DNA of 6,645 bases from Chlorobium sp. (GTDB taxonomy: Bacteria > Bacteroidota > Chlorobiia > Chlorobiales > Chlorobiaceae): contig JANQFD010000112.1 of the NCBI GenBank assembly GCA_028278005.1, positions 1 through 6,645 on the forward strand. The letters run 5' to 3'. The position numbers were made by a program, and so were the translations under genes. Within the stretch, counting starts at the first letter, position 1. The number at the start of each line of letters is the position of its first letter. Positions 6,608-6,645 of this stretch are shown piece by piece. The notes beneath the pieces are model-generated. The model made no database searches, was not told the origin of the DNA, and worked only from the letters and a program-made list of their open reading frames with translations.

Positions 6608-6645
6608 ATGCAAAATCAGCCGGTAAAAAGCGAACAGGCAGCACA
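6608..6645 (+). CDS. Possible start of a divergent gene, 12 codons visible
   Basis: An ATG at 6608-6610 opens a frame reading MQNQPVKSEQAA that is still open at the window edge. The composition (Gln, Lys, Ser, Glu, Ala) is typical of a soluble protein N-terminus, and the position, 64 bp from the lpdA start and facing away, suits a divergent gene. Nothing else supports it: no Shine-Dalgarno is seen, and 12 codons cannot be matched to a family. It could equally be non-coding sequence. Confidence 0.2.
   Translation, partial: MQNQPVKSEQAA

Noticed and set aside
1..6645. Searched by eye for tRNA or rRNA genes, CRISPR arrays, insertion sequences, att sites and riboswitches
   Set aside because: None was seen. 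The window is almost fully occupied by four housekeeping or photosynthesis genes, and I found no mobile-element signs.

Overview
The window looks like part of the chromosome of a green sulfur bacterium (Chlorobiaceae; Chlorobium, Chlorobaculum, Prosthecochloris or a close relative). The reasons are the gene order bchI-bchD-bchH, the character of the three magnesium chelatase subunits, and a BchI with a long basic N-terminal tail. Species assignment would need a database search. All four well-supported genes lie on the minus strand, so transcription runs from high to low coordinates.

Layout in transcription order. At 6544-6645 there is an upstream region with a good sigma70-type promoter for the first gene, and possibly the first codons of a divergent plus-strand gene. 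At 5140-6543 is a complete dihydrolipoamide dehydrogenase (467 aa). At 4982-5139 is a 158-bp AT-rich gap with a perfect 7-bp inverted repeat and only weak promoter candidates. At 3830-4981 is bchI (383 aa, AAA+ ATPase subunit). At 1968-3830 is bchD (620 aa, AAA+ / acidic linker / VWA subunit), whose start codon shares one base with the bchI stop (TAATG). At 1906-1944 is a strong rho-independent terminator just after bchD. At 1794-1905 is an AT-rich leader that may hold a separate promoter. At 1-1793 are the first 597 codons of a bchH-type large subunit, cut by the window edge.

Together BchI, BchD and BchH form the ATP-dependent magnesium chelatase. It inserts Mg2+ into protoporphyrin IX, the first committed step of (bacterio)chlorophyll synthesis. 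BchI hydrolyses ATP, BchD bridges the motor ring to the large subunit, and BchH binds porphyrin and is the catalytic subunit. Lpd is a general flavoprotein disulfide oxidoreductase; nothing in the window encodes a partner complex for it.

This is mostly well-known biology and I do not see an undescribed system. The points most worth checking are the degenerate ATPase centre of BchD, the terminator that separates bchD from bchH, the identity of this BchH paralogue, and the absence of Shine-Dalgarno sequences at all four starts.
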